A DNA stretch of 64,000 nucleotides, from assembly GCA_017643215.1 (NCBI GenBank), contig JAEPNV010000001.1, positions 1 through 64,000 of the forward strand, given 5' to 3'. The stretch comes from Roseibium sp. (GTDB taxonomy: Bacteria; Pseudomonadota; Alphaproteobacteria; Rhizobiales; Stappiaceae). Made by a program: the position numbers and the translations under genes. Under the pieces are notes generated by a model. That model had not been told where the DNA came from. It saw nothing but the letters and a program-made list of their open reading frames with translations, and searched no databases. Numbering within the stretch: position 1 is the first letter of the stretch; each line of letters begins with the position of its first letter. Shown in pieces: positions 38,231 through 46,757 of the stretch.

Positions 38231-40230
38231 GCGACGTCGGGCTGAAACCGCATGTGACCCGCGCCCATGCACTGGACCTCCTCAAGCAGATGATCCGTAT
38301 TCGCAGGTTCGAGGACAAATGCGCCGAACTCTATACGAAGGAGAAAATCCGGGGCTTCCTGCACCTTTACGATGGAGAAGAAGCCATCGCGGCGGGTGTT
38401 ATTCCTGTCCTTTCGGAAAAGGACCGGATTGTTGCGACCTACCGCGAGCATGGCCATGCCCTGGCCCGCGGCGTTCCGATGACGACGATCATGGCCGAAA
38501 TGTATGGCAAGCGCGAAGGCTGTTCGGGCGGACGCGGCGGATCCATGCACCTGTTCTCCGCAGACACCAATTTCTATGGCGGCAATGCCATTGTCGGCGG
38601 CGGCCTGCCCTTGGCGGTCGGATTGGCACTCGCCGATCGAATGATGGAGACAGATGCAGTCACGGCCTGTTTTTTCGGCGATGGCGCTGTGGCTGAGGGC
38701 GAATTCCACGAAAGCATGAACCTTGCCGAACTGTGGGACCTGCCGGTCTTGTTCGTCTGCGAGAACAACGGATACGCCATGGGGTCGGCACTCGAACTGA
38801 CCGAGGCCGTCACGGACATGGCCGAAAAGGCCAGAGGCTATGCGGTGGAAAGCGCCGCGGTCGATGGAATGGATGTCATTGCCGTGGAGGCCGCGGCCCG
38901 CAAGGCGATTGCTCATATCTTGGAAACCGGCCGTCCCTATTTCCTGGAGTGCCGGACCTACCGCTTCCGTGCCCATTCGATGTTCGATGCGCAGCTCTAC
39001 CGTGACAAGGACGAGGTCGCCGAATGGCGGCAGAAAGGGCCGATCGTCAGGTTTCAGTCGTGGCTTGAAGATACCGGCATCGCCCGCCCTTCGGACCTGC
39101 AAAAGATCGAGTCGGAGGTCGCTGACGAGATCGCGGACGCGGTTGCGTTTTCCGAAGCCGGAACCTGGGAGCCGGTGGCGGACCTGGAAAAACATGTGAT
39201 GGCGCCGGCAAGTGCCGCACCGGAACGGTCACAACCGGCCGAAGGGCCCGGAACCGAAGTCACCTATCGCGACGCGGTCAAGGCCGCCATCGTCGATGCC
39301 ATGAAGCGCGACAACCGCGTGTTCTTGATGGGCGAGGACGTTGGCCATTATGGCGGCTGTTATGCGGTCAGCAAGGGGCTTTTGGCTGAGTTTGGCGCGG
39401 CGCGTGTCCGCGACACACCTCTCTCGGAATCGGGCTTCACCGGCGCCGGGATCGGGGCGGCGATGGCCGGGATGCGTCCGATCGTCGAGGTGATGACCGT
39501 TAATTTCTCGCTTCTGGCGCTTGATCAGATCCTCAATACAGCTGCGACGTTCCGGCACATGTCGAACAACCAGTTCGGCGTTCCGGTCGTCATCCGAATG
39601 GCAACGGGGGCCGGCAAGCAACTGGCCGCGCAACACTCCCACAGCCTTGAAGGCTGGTATGCCCACATCCCCGGGATCCGGGTTCTCGCGCCCGCCACCC
39701 TCGAGGACGCGCGTGGTATGCTCTGGACGGCTCTGGAAGATCCGGATCCGGTTCTCATCTTTGAAAACGTCATGCTCTACAATCGCACCGGCATGCTGGC
39801 TGACGGCGCCGGGCCGGTGAACATCGATTTCGCCGCTCTGCGCCGGGAAGGCGGCGACCTGACCCTGGTCACCTATGGCGGTTCGCTGTTCAAAACGCTC
39901 GACGCGGCCGAGCGGTTGGCGCGGGACGGCATTGAAGCCGATGTCATCGATCTGAGAACGCTGCGTCCACTTGATATCCAAACGATCCTGACTTCCGTCG
40001 CCAAGACCCACCGCATCCTCATCGTGGACGAGGGCTGGCGGACCGGCAGCCTCGCCGCCGAAATCGGCATGCAGATCGCCGAACGCGGATTCTACGATCT
40101 CGACGCCCCGCCGGCACGGGTGTGCAGTCGCGAGGTGCCGATCCCATACGCCCGTCATCTTGAAGAAGCTGCGATCCCGCAGGTCCCGGGCATTGTTGCG
40201 GCGGCCAAAGCCCTGTGCGGGAAGGCGTGA
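38227..40230 (+). CDS. Pyruvate/2-oxoacid dehydrogenase E1, alpha and beta parts fused
   Basis: Residues 1 to about 320 are E1-alpha: [21 protein letters not shown], and the thiamine diphosphate motif [12 protein letters not shown]...ENNGYAMG. Residues from about 340 on are E1-beta: [42 protein letters not shown], and a C-terminal transketolase domain ([18 protein letters not shown] segment). Alpha and beta are usually separate chains in this enzyme class. The two are joined by a short Ala/Pro-rich linker. Pyruvate is the likely substrate given acetate-CoA ligase and PEP synthase nearby, but acetoin or branched 2-oxoacids cannot be excluded. It overlaps the ligase gene by ATGA. Confidence 0.9.
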   Translation: MSDVGLKPHVTRAHALDLLKQMIRIRRFEDKCAELYTKEKIRGFLHLYDGEEAIAAGVIPVLSEKDRIVATYREHGHALARGVPMTTIMAEMYGKREGCSGGRGGSMHLFSADTNFYGGNAIVGGGLPLAVGLALADRMMETDAVTACFFGDGAVAEGEFHESMNLAELWDLPVLFVCENNGYAMGSALELTEAVTDMAEKARGYAVESAAVDGMDVIAVEAAARKAIAHILETGRPYFLECRTYRFRAHSMFDAQLYRDKDEVAEWRQKGPIVRFQSWLEDTGIARPSDLQKIESEVADEIADAVAFSEAGTWEPVADLEKHVMAPASAAPERSQPAEGPGTEVTYRDAVKAAIVDAMKRDNRVFLMGEDVGHYGGCYAVSKGLLAEFGAARVRDTPLSESGFTGAGIGAAMAGMRPIVEVMTVNFSLLALDQILNTAATFRHMSNNQFGVPVVIRMATGAGKQLAAQHSHSLEGWYAHIPGIRVLAPATLEDARGMLWTALEDPDPVLIFENVMLYNRTGMLADGAGPVNIDFAALRREGGDLTLVTYGGSLFKTLDAAERLARDGIEADVIDLRTLRPLDIQTILTSVAKTHRILIVDEGWRTGSLAAEIGMQIAERGFYDLDAPPARVCSREVPIPYARHLEEAAIPQVPGIVAAAKALCGKA

Positions 40231-40234
40231 CACG

Positions 40235-41494
40235 ATGAGCGCGTTTGTCATGCCATCGCTCGGTGCGGACATGGAAGCCGGCACTTTGGTTGAGTGGCGC
40301 AAGAAGCCGGGTGAGGATCTCCGGCATGGCGATATCCTAGCGGTTGTCGAAACCCAGAAAGGCGCCATCGAGATCGAGGTATTCGAGGACGGTCTGCTGG
40401 AAGGCTACCTTGCCGATATTGGCGAGAAGGTCCCTGTCGGAACACCCATCGCTGTGATCCGCCACGAAGGTGAAGAGCCGGGATCGGGCATGCCGGATCT
40501 GACGCCGTCCGACGCGCGCCCCTCCCTCGAAGCTGATGAGACCGCTAGCCAGGCCGGGATACCCGCGCCCCCGCCACCAACGCCAACAGTTGCGCCAGTT
40601 CCGAAATCTGCAAAAGCACTACACTCCGGTGCCAAGGATCGACTCAAGGTCAGTCCAGCAGCGCGAAGGCTTGCCGACGCGGCGCAGCTCGATCTGACGA
40701 TGCTTATCGGTTCGGGGCCGGATGGCGCCATTGTCCTTGCCGATGTCACCGCGCAAATTGCCGAACGCAAGCGCGTTCCGGCCCAAACGGCCGGCATTTC
40801 CGCCGCAAGTCCAGATGGCGATACCGACAAGATGGCCGGGATGCGCACGGCCATCGCCGCCGCCATGCAACGGTCGAAACGCGAAATCCCGCATTATTAT
40901 CTCGCCCATGTCGCGGACATCACGGCAGCGGAGTTCTTTGTTGCTGACAAAAACAACGGCCGTGAACCTGTGGACCGTATCCTCCTTGGCGCTGTGTTAA
41001 TGAAAGCGGTTGCCAGCGCCTTGAAAAAATACCCTGAGTTCAACGGCCACCACACGGAAGCTGGCTTTTCACCGAGCAAAGCAGTGCATCTGGGAGTCGC
41101 GATCAACATACGCGGCGGCGGGCTGGTCGCTCCGGCCATCCACAACGCCGAAACGCGCGACATCGATTCCCTGATGGCCAGGATGCGCGACCTGGTCGCC
41201 CGTGTCCGGGCCGGGCGTTTCCGCGGCTCGGAACTGTCCGATCCGACGATAACCGTCTCGAGCTTGGGCGACCGCGGTGTCGAGACCATGTTCGGGGTCA
41301 TATACCCGCCCCAGGTTGCCATCATTGGCATCGGAACGCCGGTCGAACGGCCATTTGCCAAGGATGGCGCGGTCTTTGCGCGTCGAACTGTGAACCTAAC
41401 CCTTTCCGCCGACCACCGGGTCAGCGATGGCCACAGGGGCGCTTTGTTTCTGTCAAAAATCGCCAGATTGATCGAGCAGCCGGAGACACTATGA
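40235..41494 (+). CDS. Dihydrolipoamide acyltransferase (E2)
   Basis: The 419-residue protein starts MSAFVMPSLGADM and has one lipoyl domain with the attachment Lys in ETQKGAIEIE, then a Pro/Ala-rich linker, a peripheral-subunit-binding domain (VSPAARRLADAAQLD, GPDGAIVLADV at about 150-185) and the CoA-dependent acyltransferase domain ending in LSADHRVSDGHRG with the catalytic His. It passes the acyl group made by E1 to CoA. No E3 (dihydrolipoamide dehydrogenase) gene is in the operon. The start at 40235 follows the E1 stop by 4 bases. It overlaps the carrier-protein gene by ATGA. Confidence 0.92.
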   Translation: MSAFVMPSLGADMEAGTLVEWRKKPGEDLRHGDILAVVETQKGAIEIEVFEDGLLEGYLADIGEKVPVGTPIAVIRHEGEEPGSGMPDLTPSDARPSLEADETASQAGIPAPPPPTPTVAPVPKSAKALHSGAKDRLKVSPAARRLADAAQLDLTMLIGSGPDGAIVLADVTAQIAERKRVPAQTAGISAASPDGDTDKMAGMRTAIAAAMQRSKREIPHYYLAHVADITAAEFFVADKNNGREPVDRILLGAVLMKAVASALKKYPEFNGHHTEAGFSPSKAVHLGVAINIRGGGLVAPAIHNAETRDIDSLMARMRDLVARVRAGRFRGSELSDPTITVSSLGDRGVETMFGVIYPPQVAIIGIGTPVERPFAKDGAVFARRTVNLTLSADHRVSDGHRGALFLSKIARLIEQPETL

Positions 41495-41736
41495 CCAAAG
41501 AAAAGATCGAGATGTTGCTCAGCACCGAACTTGGCCGGATCGCCCCGGATATCGACATGGAGGATGTCGACCGTGGCGGTGATTTGCGCGAAGAGTTCGA
41601 CATCGACTCTATGGATTTTCTGAATTTGGTGACCGCCTTGTCCAAGGCGCTGGGTCTGGACATGCCGGAAGCGGACTATGGGAAGATGGGAACGTTCGAC
41701 GATCTTCTGGCGTATCTCGAGGCAAAGTCCGCGTAA
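41491..41736 (+). CDS. Stand-alone acyl carrier protein
   Basis: The 81-residue acidic protein has the carrier-protein fold and the phosphopantetheine site Ser in EFDIDSMDFLNLV, typical DSL/DSM motif. It overlaps the E2 gene by ATGA, so its amount is likely tied to E2. It is not in a fatty-acid gene cluster, and no acyltransferase or ketosynthase is next to it. A link to the acyl group on E2 is possible but only inferred. Confidence 0.88.
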   Translation: MTKEKIEMLLSTELGRIAPDIDMEDVDRGGDLREEFDIDSMDFLNLVTALSKALGLDMPEADYGKMGTFDDLLAYLEAKSA

Positions 41737-42090
41737 GCCGGCCGCACCGCATCTTCCCTCCCATCGTGACCGGCATAGCACTTGGATAAGCCGTTTTTCC
41801 TCGATCCAGTGTTTCGCGAGGCGGTGTCCATTGTTCATCTTGCGCAAACGAGCATTGCAATGACGTTCAAGATTTTTAAGACGGGTTGCCAGGTTCTGAA
41901 GGCAGGTACACAAGTCCCCGCCGCAAAGACCTTTAGATATCCGGAATATACTTATCCAGCTAATTAATGCTACGTCATCCGCCGACTTGAGCTCGGATCT
42001 AACGTGATTTGACGGGTATCAATGGTTGCGGCGCCCCTTTTCGACATGATCGCCCGCAGATCACTTGTTCAAACCCTGAATCAGGCGGCC
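41737..42090. other. Gap between carrier-protein and cytochrome genes
   Basis: These 354 bases hold no recognisable gene. The middle (about 41930-41975) is AT-rich. The TTGACG at 42008 and the absence of a terminator leave open whether the cytochrome and PEP synthase genes have an own promoter here. Confidence 0.4.
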
Positions 42091-42441
42091 ATGCGGACAC
42101 TTCCAATCGTGTTGACTTTCCTTTTGGCCGGCTTGCTTTGGTTCGCGGCAATGACTGAAGCGACGGCGCAATCGAGCGCCGAGCGCGGTCAGGCCGTAAT
42201 CGAAAAATGGTGCCGGACGTGCCACTTGAGACTGACGGATCGACCCGATCCGGATATGGCGCCGGCCTATGAGGAGATTGTGCTGAGGCCAGGCCGCACC
42301 CGGTGCTACTTCGAGCAGTTCTTGAATGAAGACCATTTTCCAATGACGACGTACCGGCTTTTTGACGATGAGAAAGCTGATGTCGTCGCCTATCTGATGG
42401 CCCTTCAGCGGGCCGAACGCGCGAAAGGGAGGGGGAATTGA
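42091..42441 (+). CDS. Small exported cytochrome c
   Basis: The 116-residue product has a signal peptide (MRTLPIVLTFLLAGLLWFAAMTE, cleavage near ATAQ-SS) and one haem site CRTCH at about residues 43-47 of the precursor. A later MTTYRL provides a candidate axial Met. It would carry electrons in the periplasm. An upstream in-frame ATG (42022) adds 23 residues before the signal and was rejected. The stop overlaps the TTG start of the PEP synthase gene (TTGA), an odd coupling between a periplasmic haem protein and a cytoplasmic enzyme. Confidence 0.8.
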   Translation: MRTLPIVLTFLLAGLLWFAAMTEATAQSSAERGQAVIEKWCRTCHLRLTDRPDPDMAPAYEEIVLRPGRTRCYFEQFLNEDHFPMTTYRLFDDEKADVVAYLMALQRAERAKGRGN

Positions 42442-44837
42442 CCAACACAAATCAATTGGTTTTTTGGTTTGAAGATGCCGGGAGACAGGACGTGCCGCTT
42501 ATTGGCGGGAAAAACGCTTCGCTCGGCGAAATGGTCAACGCGCTTCAGCCCCGCGGAATCAACGTCCCGGCCGGATTTGCGACAACCGCCGATGCCTATT
42601 GGCAATTCGTGAAACACAACGGCCTGAAAACACTCGTTGCAGACGCGCTCAACGATCTCGACAGCGGAGTCGCCACATTGGCTGAAACCGGGGCGCGGGT
42701 CCGCAGCGCGTTCTTGCGCGGCACATGGCCCTCCGATCTCGCCGGGATCATCGTGCAATCCTACGCCGATCTGTCGGCGCGCGCCGGACGCACCGACGCC
42801 GATGTTGCCGTTCGCTCGAGCGCAACGGCTGAAGATCTGCCCGACGCCAGTTTCGCCGGCCAGCAGGAAACCTACCTGAACATCAAGGGCAAGGAGGCTT
42901 TGCTCGATGCCTGCCGGCGCTGTTTCGCCTCTCTCTTCACTGACCGGGCCATTAGCTACCGGATTGCCAAGGGCTTTGATCACATGAGCGTTGCGCTTTC
43001 GATTGGCGTCCAGATGATGGTGCGGTCGGACAAGGGCGGATCCGGCGTGATGTTCTCGATCGACACGGAAACCGGATTCGACAAGGTGGTTGTGATCAAT
43101 GCCGCCTGGGGTCTCGGCGAAAACGTCGTCCAGGGCGCGGTCGATCCTGATGAATACATCGTTTTCAAACCACTTCTGAGCCAGCCGAATCTCCGCCCGA
43201 TCCTGGAAAAGCGGCGCGGTGCCAAAGCAATCAAGATGATCTACGCGGACGGCGCGGAGCCTACCCGCAATGTGCCGACGTCAAAGGCGGAGCGCGAGTC
43301 CGTCGTCTTGTCCGACGACGAAATTCTCCAGCTGGCCCGCTGGGCGGCCGCCATTGAGGACCACTACGGTTGCCCGATGGACATGGAGTGGGCGCGTGAC
43401 GGGTATACCGGAGACCTCTTCATCGTCCAGGCGCGGCCCGAAACCGTCCAGTCGCGCAAAGATTCCTCTTTCTTTCGCAGCTATCACGTCGGCGCAAAAG
43501 GCCGTGAACTCGTTCGCGGCCTGAGTATCGGCGATGCCGCCATTTCCGCACCCATTTGTCTGATCGAGGACGTTGCCGATATTGACCGGTTCGTCGACGG
43601 CAGCATTCTTGTGACCGGCACGACTGACCCGGATTGGGTGCCTGTCATGAAACGGGCCGCCGGGATCATCACCGATCATGGTGGCAGGACCTCCCACGCC
43701 GCCATTGTGAGCCGCGAACTCGGCCTGCCGGCGATTGTTGGAACCGGCAACGCAACCCACCTGTTGCATTCGGAGCAGGAGGTCACGTTATCCTGCGCGG
43801 AAGGCGACGAAGGGTTTGTCTACGAAGGCGCGGCGGAAATCGAGGTCCGGGAGGTCGGGCTCGAAGACATCCCGCCAACAACGACCAAAACCATGTTGAA
43901 TCTTGCCAATCCCTCTGCAGCGTTTCGCTGGTGGCGCATGCCGGTAGATGGAGTTGGACTGGCACGGATGGAGTTTGTCATCGCCAACCACATCCGTGTG
44001 CACCCAATGGCATTGGTTCACTATGAAAAGGTCACGAAGCCGGACGTTCGCGCCGAAATCGACGCGCTCACGGCCCACTACGAGACCAAGACCGACTACT
44101 TCATTGACACGCTGGCCCGCGACCTTGGCCGCATCGCGTCGTCGGTCTATCCAAAGCCCGTGATTGTGCGCATGAGTGATTTTAAGACGAATGAATACGC
44201 CAATCTGTTGGGCGGCGCCGATTTTGAACCGGATGAGGAAAACCCGATGATCGGTTTCCGAGGCGCATCCCGATATTATTCCGAGGCTTATCGGGACGGT
44301 TTTGCGCTCGAATGTCAGGCAATCCGCCGGTTACGAAACGACATGGGTTTTGCCAACGTAATCGTCATGATTCCGTTCTGCCGATCCGTTAAGGAGGCCG
44401 ACCGGGTCCTGGCCGTCATGGCGGAAAATGGTCTGGAACGCGGGCAAAACGAGCTTCAGGTTTATATGATGTGCGAAATTCCGGCCAATGTTGTGCTCGC
44501 TGGCGCCTTTGCCCAGCGTTTTGATGGTTTTTCCATCGGTTCGAATGATCTCACCCAACTCACACTCGGCGTGGATCGGGATTCGGAAATGCTCTCGGAT
44601 CTGTTCGACGAGCAGGATGCAGCCGTGAAATGGATGATATCCAGCGTGATCCGCGAGGCGCATGAGGCTGGCGCGAAGGTCGGTCTGTGCGGCCAGGCAC
44701 CAAGCGATCATCCCGAGTTTGCGCGGTTTCTCGTGTCCTGCGGCATTGACTCAATCTCAGTGACACCGGACAGTTTTGTAGACGTAAAACGCCACGTGGC
44801 GGCTGCCGAGGCGGGCAATGACAATGGGTCGGCTTAA
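42438..44837 (+). CDS. ppsA: Phosphoenolpyruvate synthase (pyruvate, water dikinase)
   Basis: The 799-residue enzyme turns pyruvate and ATP into PEP, AMP and phosphate. The N-terminal ATP-grasp part has GGKNASLGEM and AVRSSATAEDLPDASFAGQQET; the phosphohistidine domain has the catalytic His in GGRTSHAAIVSRELGLPA; the C-terminal PEP/pyruvate barrel has NPMIGFRGASRYYSE and GFSIGSNDLTQLTLGVDRD plus GLCGQAPSDHP. The start is a TTG behind GGGAGGGGG, overlapping the cytochrome stop. Together with the E1/E2 and ligase genes it sets the C2-C3 node under one operon. Confidence 0.94.
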   Translation: MTNTNQLVFWFEDAGRQDVPLIGGKNASLGEMVNALQPRGINVPAGFATTADAYWQFVKHNGLKTLVADALNDLDSGVATLAETGARVRSAFLRGTWPSDLAGIIVQSYADLSARAGRTDADVAVRSSATAEDLPDASFAGQQETYLNIKGKEALLDACRRCFASLFTDRAISYRIAKGFDHMSVALSIGVQMMVRSDKGGSGVMFSIDTETGFDKVVVINAAWGLGENVVQGAVDPDEYIVFKPLLSQPNLRPILEKRRGAKAIKMIYADGAEPTRNVPTSKAERESVVLSDDEILQLARWAAAIEDHYGCPMDMEWARDGYTGDLFIVQARPETVQSRKDSSFFRSYHVGAKGRELVRGLSIGDAAISAPICLIEDVADIDRFVDGSILVTGTTDPDWVPVMKRAAGIITDHGGRTSHAAIVSRELGLPAIVGTGNATHLLHSEQEVTLSCAEGDEGFVYEGAAEIEVREVGLEDIPPTTTKTMLNLANPSAAFRWWRMPVDGVGLARMEFVIANHIRVHPMALVHYEKVTKPDVRAEIDALTAHYETKTDYFIDTLARDLGRIASSVYPKPVIVRMSDFKTNEYANLLGGADFEPDEENPMIGFRGASRYYSEAYRDGFALECQAIRRLRNDMGFANVIVMIPFCRSVKEADRVLAVMAENGLERGQNELQVYMMCEIPANVVLAGAFAQRFDGFSIGSNDLTQLTLGVDRDSEMLSDLFDEQDAAVKWMISSVIREAHEAGAKVGLCGQAPSDHPEFARFLVSCGIDSISVTPDSFVDVKRHVAAAEAGNDNGSA

Positions 44838-45275
44838 TCTGCCCCCGCAAAACACAAGAGTAACCAGCGGCAGGACCAGTTTGTGGTTCGTTTCAAATTG
44901 TCCGAGATAATCGAAACACACGAAATAGGTCTGGAGATGTCTGCGGGGGCATTCTTTATTGGGCAGGTTCGCTTCGGCCGGAAAACAAACCTTCGCTGCC
45001 GTTTTGTCGAATGCCAAGAAGCGGGCGGACGTCGCAGAGGCCCTATATGGTGGTAGAAAGGCGCTGTCCGCAGTCTGGCGTACCTGGTCGTCAAACAGGG
45101 TCGCATCGTTCCGACGTTGGGTGCTGTTGTTTTAATCCAATCCCGCCGGGTTTTGGGTTGTTCAGCGACAGCATCCATTGCGCATAAGGCGCATGCCGTC
45201 TGGCCCTGACAACCATTGGCGTCGCTTTTGATCTAGGCACGAGCCAGATACGTATTTTTTTTAGGAGTTGAAACA
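44838..45275. other. Gap upstream of the RND efflux genes
   Basis: No gene is supported in these 438 bases. A 10-bp inverted repeat, TGCCCCCGCA at 44840-44849 and TGCGGGGGCA at 44942-44951, flanks 92 bases. The end of the gap holds TTTTTTTAGGAGTTGAAACA, the ribosome-binding site of the adaptor gene. Confidence 0.4.
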
Positions 45276-46478
45276 ATGGCCAGATTTATCCTTTGCCTCA
45301 TACTGGCGGTGTTGATCGTCCCGTCTGCTGCCACATCACAGGGGCGGCCAGCCGGCGTGTTGACGGACGTTGTCACCGAAGAACAGGTCAGCGAAACCAT
45401 TTCCATCTTTGGCGAGCTTGTTGCCGAACGGCAAAGCCGGGTCGCAGCGCGGATCGCGGGGGTCGCGGACACCGTGTCGGTGGAGGTCGGTGACAGCGTT
45501 TCTGCCGGCGATGTGCTGGCAACGATCGACGGGGACCTGCTGAGCATCGAATTGGCGCGTTCGGAGGCAGATCTTGCGGTGGCGGAGGCAGCTGCAAACA
45601 CCGCGCGTCTCCAGGTTGAAACGGCCGAAACCGCCTATTTCCGAGCGGAGAGGCTTCAGGAAAGGTCGATTATTTCCGACGCAACTTACGAAGAACGCCT
45701 GAACGCGCTTTCCGTGGCCAAGGGCCGGCACGCTGAAGCGGAAGCGCGCGTCAACGTGTCAAAAATGGCGTTGCGGCGGGCCAGATACGATCTGGACAAC
45801 GCTACGGTCCGCGCGCCATTTGATGGCATTGTCATTGAGGTCGGAACGGAAGTCGGACAATTCGTCGGGTTGGGAACGGAGGTTGCACGGCTCATCGATA
45901 CTGGCGACATCCGGGTCGAAGCCAATGTACCCGCCCGGTTCATTGAAGCCCTGCAACCGGGGCAGACCGTTTACGGGCGGACGGGCTCCGGAGGCGCTGT
46001 GGTGCTTGAGCTGCGGGCAGCGCTGCCGACCGAGTTTTCCTCAACACGTACACGGCCGGTCGTCTTCGATGTCGTGTCCAAAGAAGGGATACCTGCCGCC
46101 GGACAATCGGTGACGCTGGACCTTCCGGTCAGCGCCGCTCGCAGCGTAGCAGCCGTTCCTAAAGACGCGCTCATTCAAAGCCGAGGGGGGTGGCAGGTTT
46201 TCATTGCCAAAGACGGTATCGCGGAGCCGAGGTCGGTTGAAATCGGGATCGCTCTTGGCGACAGGTATGAGGTGGTCTCCGGGCTTGAGGCCGGCGAGGT
46301 TGTGGTGGTGAGAGGAAACGAACGGCTGCGCCCCGGTCAGCAGATCTCTCCGACCCCGGTCGATGGGCGCATTGAGGAAGGCAGCCAGAGCGAGCAGATC
46401 GGCAAAGGTGCCGCGGGCCAGCCGAAAAAACAGGCCGCGGCCCGCGCGGCAGACCAGGGTCAGGACCCCTTAATGTGA
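45276..46478 (+). CDS. RND efflux periplasmic adaptor protein, C-terminus replaced by IS sequence
   Basis: The 400-residue protein is a membrane fusion protein: signal peptide (MARFILCLILAVLIVPSAA), barrel-sandwich/lipoyl halves (SRVAARIAGVADTVSVEVG and LDNATVRAPFDGIV), an alpha-helical hairpin between them (about 95-160), and beta-barrel plus membrane-proximal domains (RDRYEVVSGLEAGEVVVV-like segment). It would join the inner-membrane pump to an outer-membrane channel, which is not in the window. Its last seven or so residues (QGQDPLM) and stop codon are encoded by the left terminal repeat of an IS remnant, so the native end has been altered, apparently without loss of the core. Confidence 0.88.
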   Translation: MARFILCLILAVLIVPSAATSQGRPAGVLTDVVTEEQVSETISIFGELVAERQSRVAARIAGVADTVSVEVGDSVSAGDVLATIDGDLLSIELARSEADLAVAEAAANTARLQVETAETAYFRAERLQERSIISDATYEERLNALSVAKGRHAEAEARVNVSKMALRRARYDLDNATVRAPFDGIVIEVGTEVGQFVGLGTEVARLIDTGDIRVEANVPARFIEALQPGQTVYGRTGSGGAVVLELRAALPTEFSSTRTRPVVFDVVSKEGIPAAGQSVTLDLPVSAARSVAAVPKDALIQSRGGWQVFIAKDGIAEPRSVEIGIALGDRYEVVSGLEAGEVVVVRGNERLRPGQQISPTPVDGRIEEGSQSEQIGKGAAGQPKKQAAARAADQGQDPLM

Positions 46479-46723
46479 TTGATATGGCGCCGCGAACGGC
46501 ACAGAGATGCAAGAAGAACCGCGACAAGCGGGTTGGTGGCCCGGTTGAGCGGCTCGACGCCGCAAGTCGAAGCTGGTCGCGCGTCACTTCGGGATATGAG
46601 CGATTTACCCCGGGACAGCGTCGCACGCCCTTGAAAACCGGAAGGTGTCCAGCAAGCTTGCTTCTCGTATCTAAGCAAATTGCTTCATACCATTTCAACC
46701 AGATGAAGGGGTCCTGACCCTGG
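46454..46723 (-). mobile_element. Degenerate 270-bp insertion-sequence remnant with 34-bp terminal inverted repeats
   Basis: Positions 46454-46487 and 46690-46723 are inverted repeats with 30 of 34 matches; the outer 18 bases (17 of them CCAGGGTCAGGACCCCT) are identical. The 200 bases between carry, on the minus strand, a decayed reading ending ATNPLVAVLLASL...HIKGS that resembles the C-terminus of IS5-type transposases. The rest of the transposase is gone. No target duplication was seen: flanks are AGA and ACG. The element sits between the adaptor and pump genes of an RND pair and overlaps the end of the adaptor gene. Confidence 0.7.
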
Positions 46724-46757
46724 ACGTGTCTAAAAAGAGGACGTGGGGCGAAAGGTC

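Noticed and set aside
46475..46717. 80-codon plus-strand open frame between the RND genes as an own gene
   Set aside because: It falls wholly inside the IS remnant, and the terminal repeats explain its sequence.
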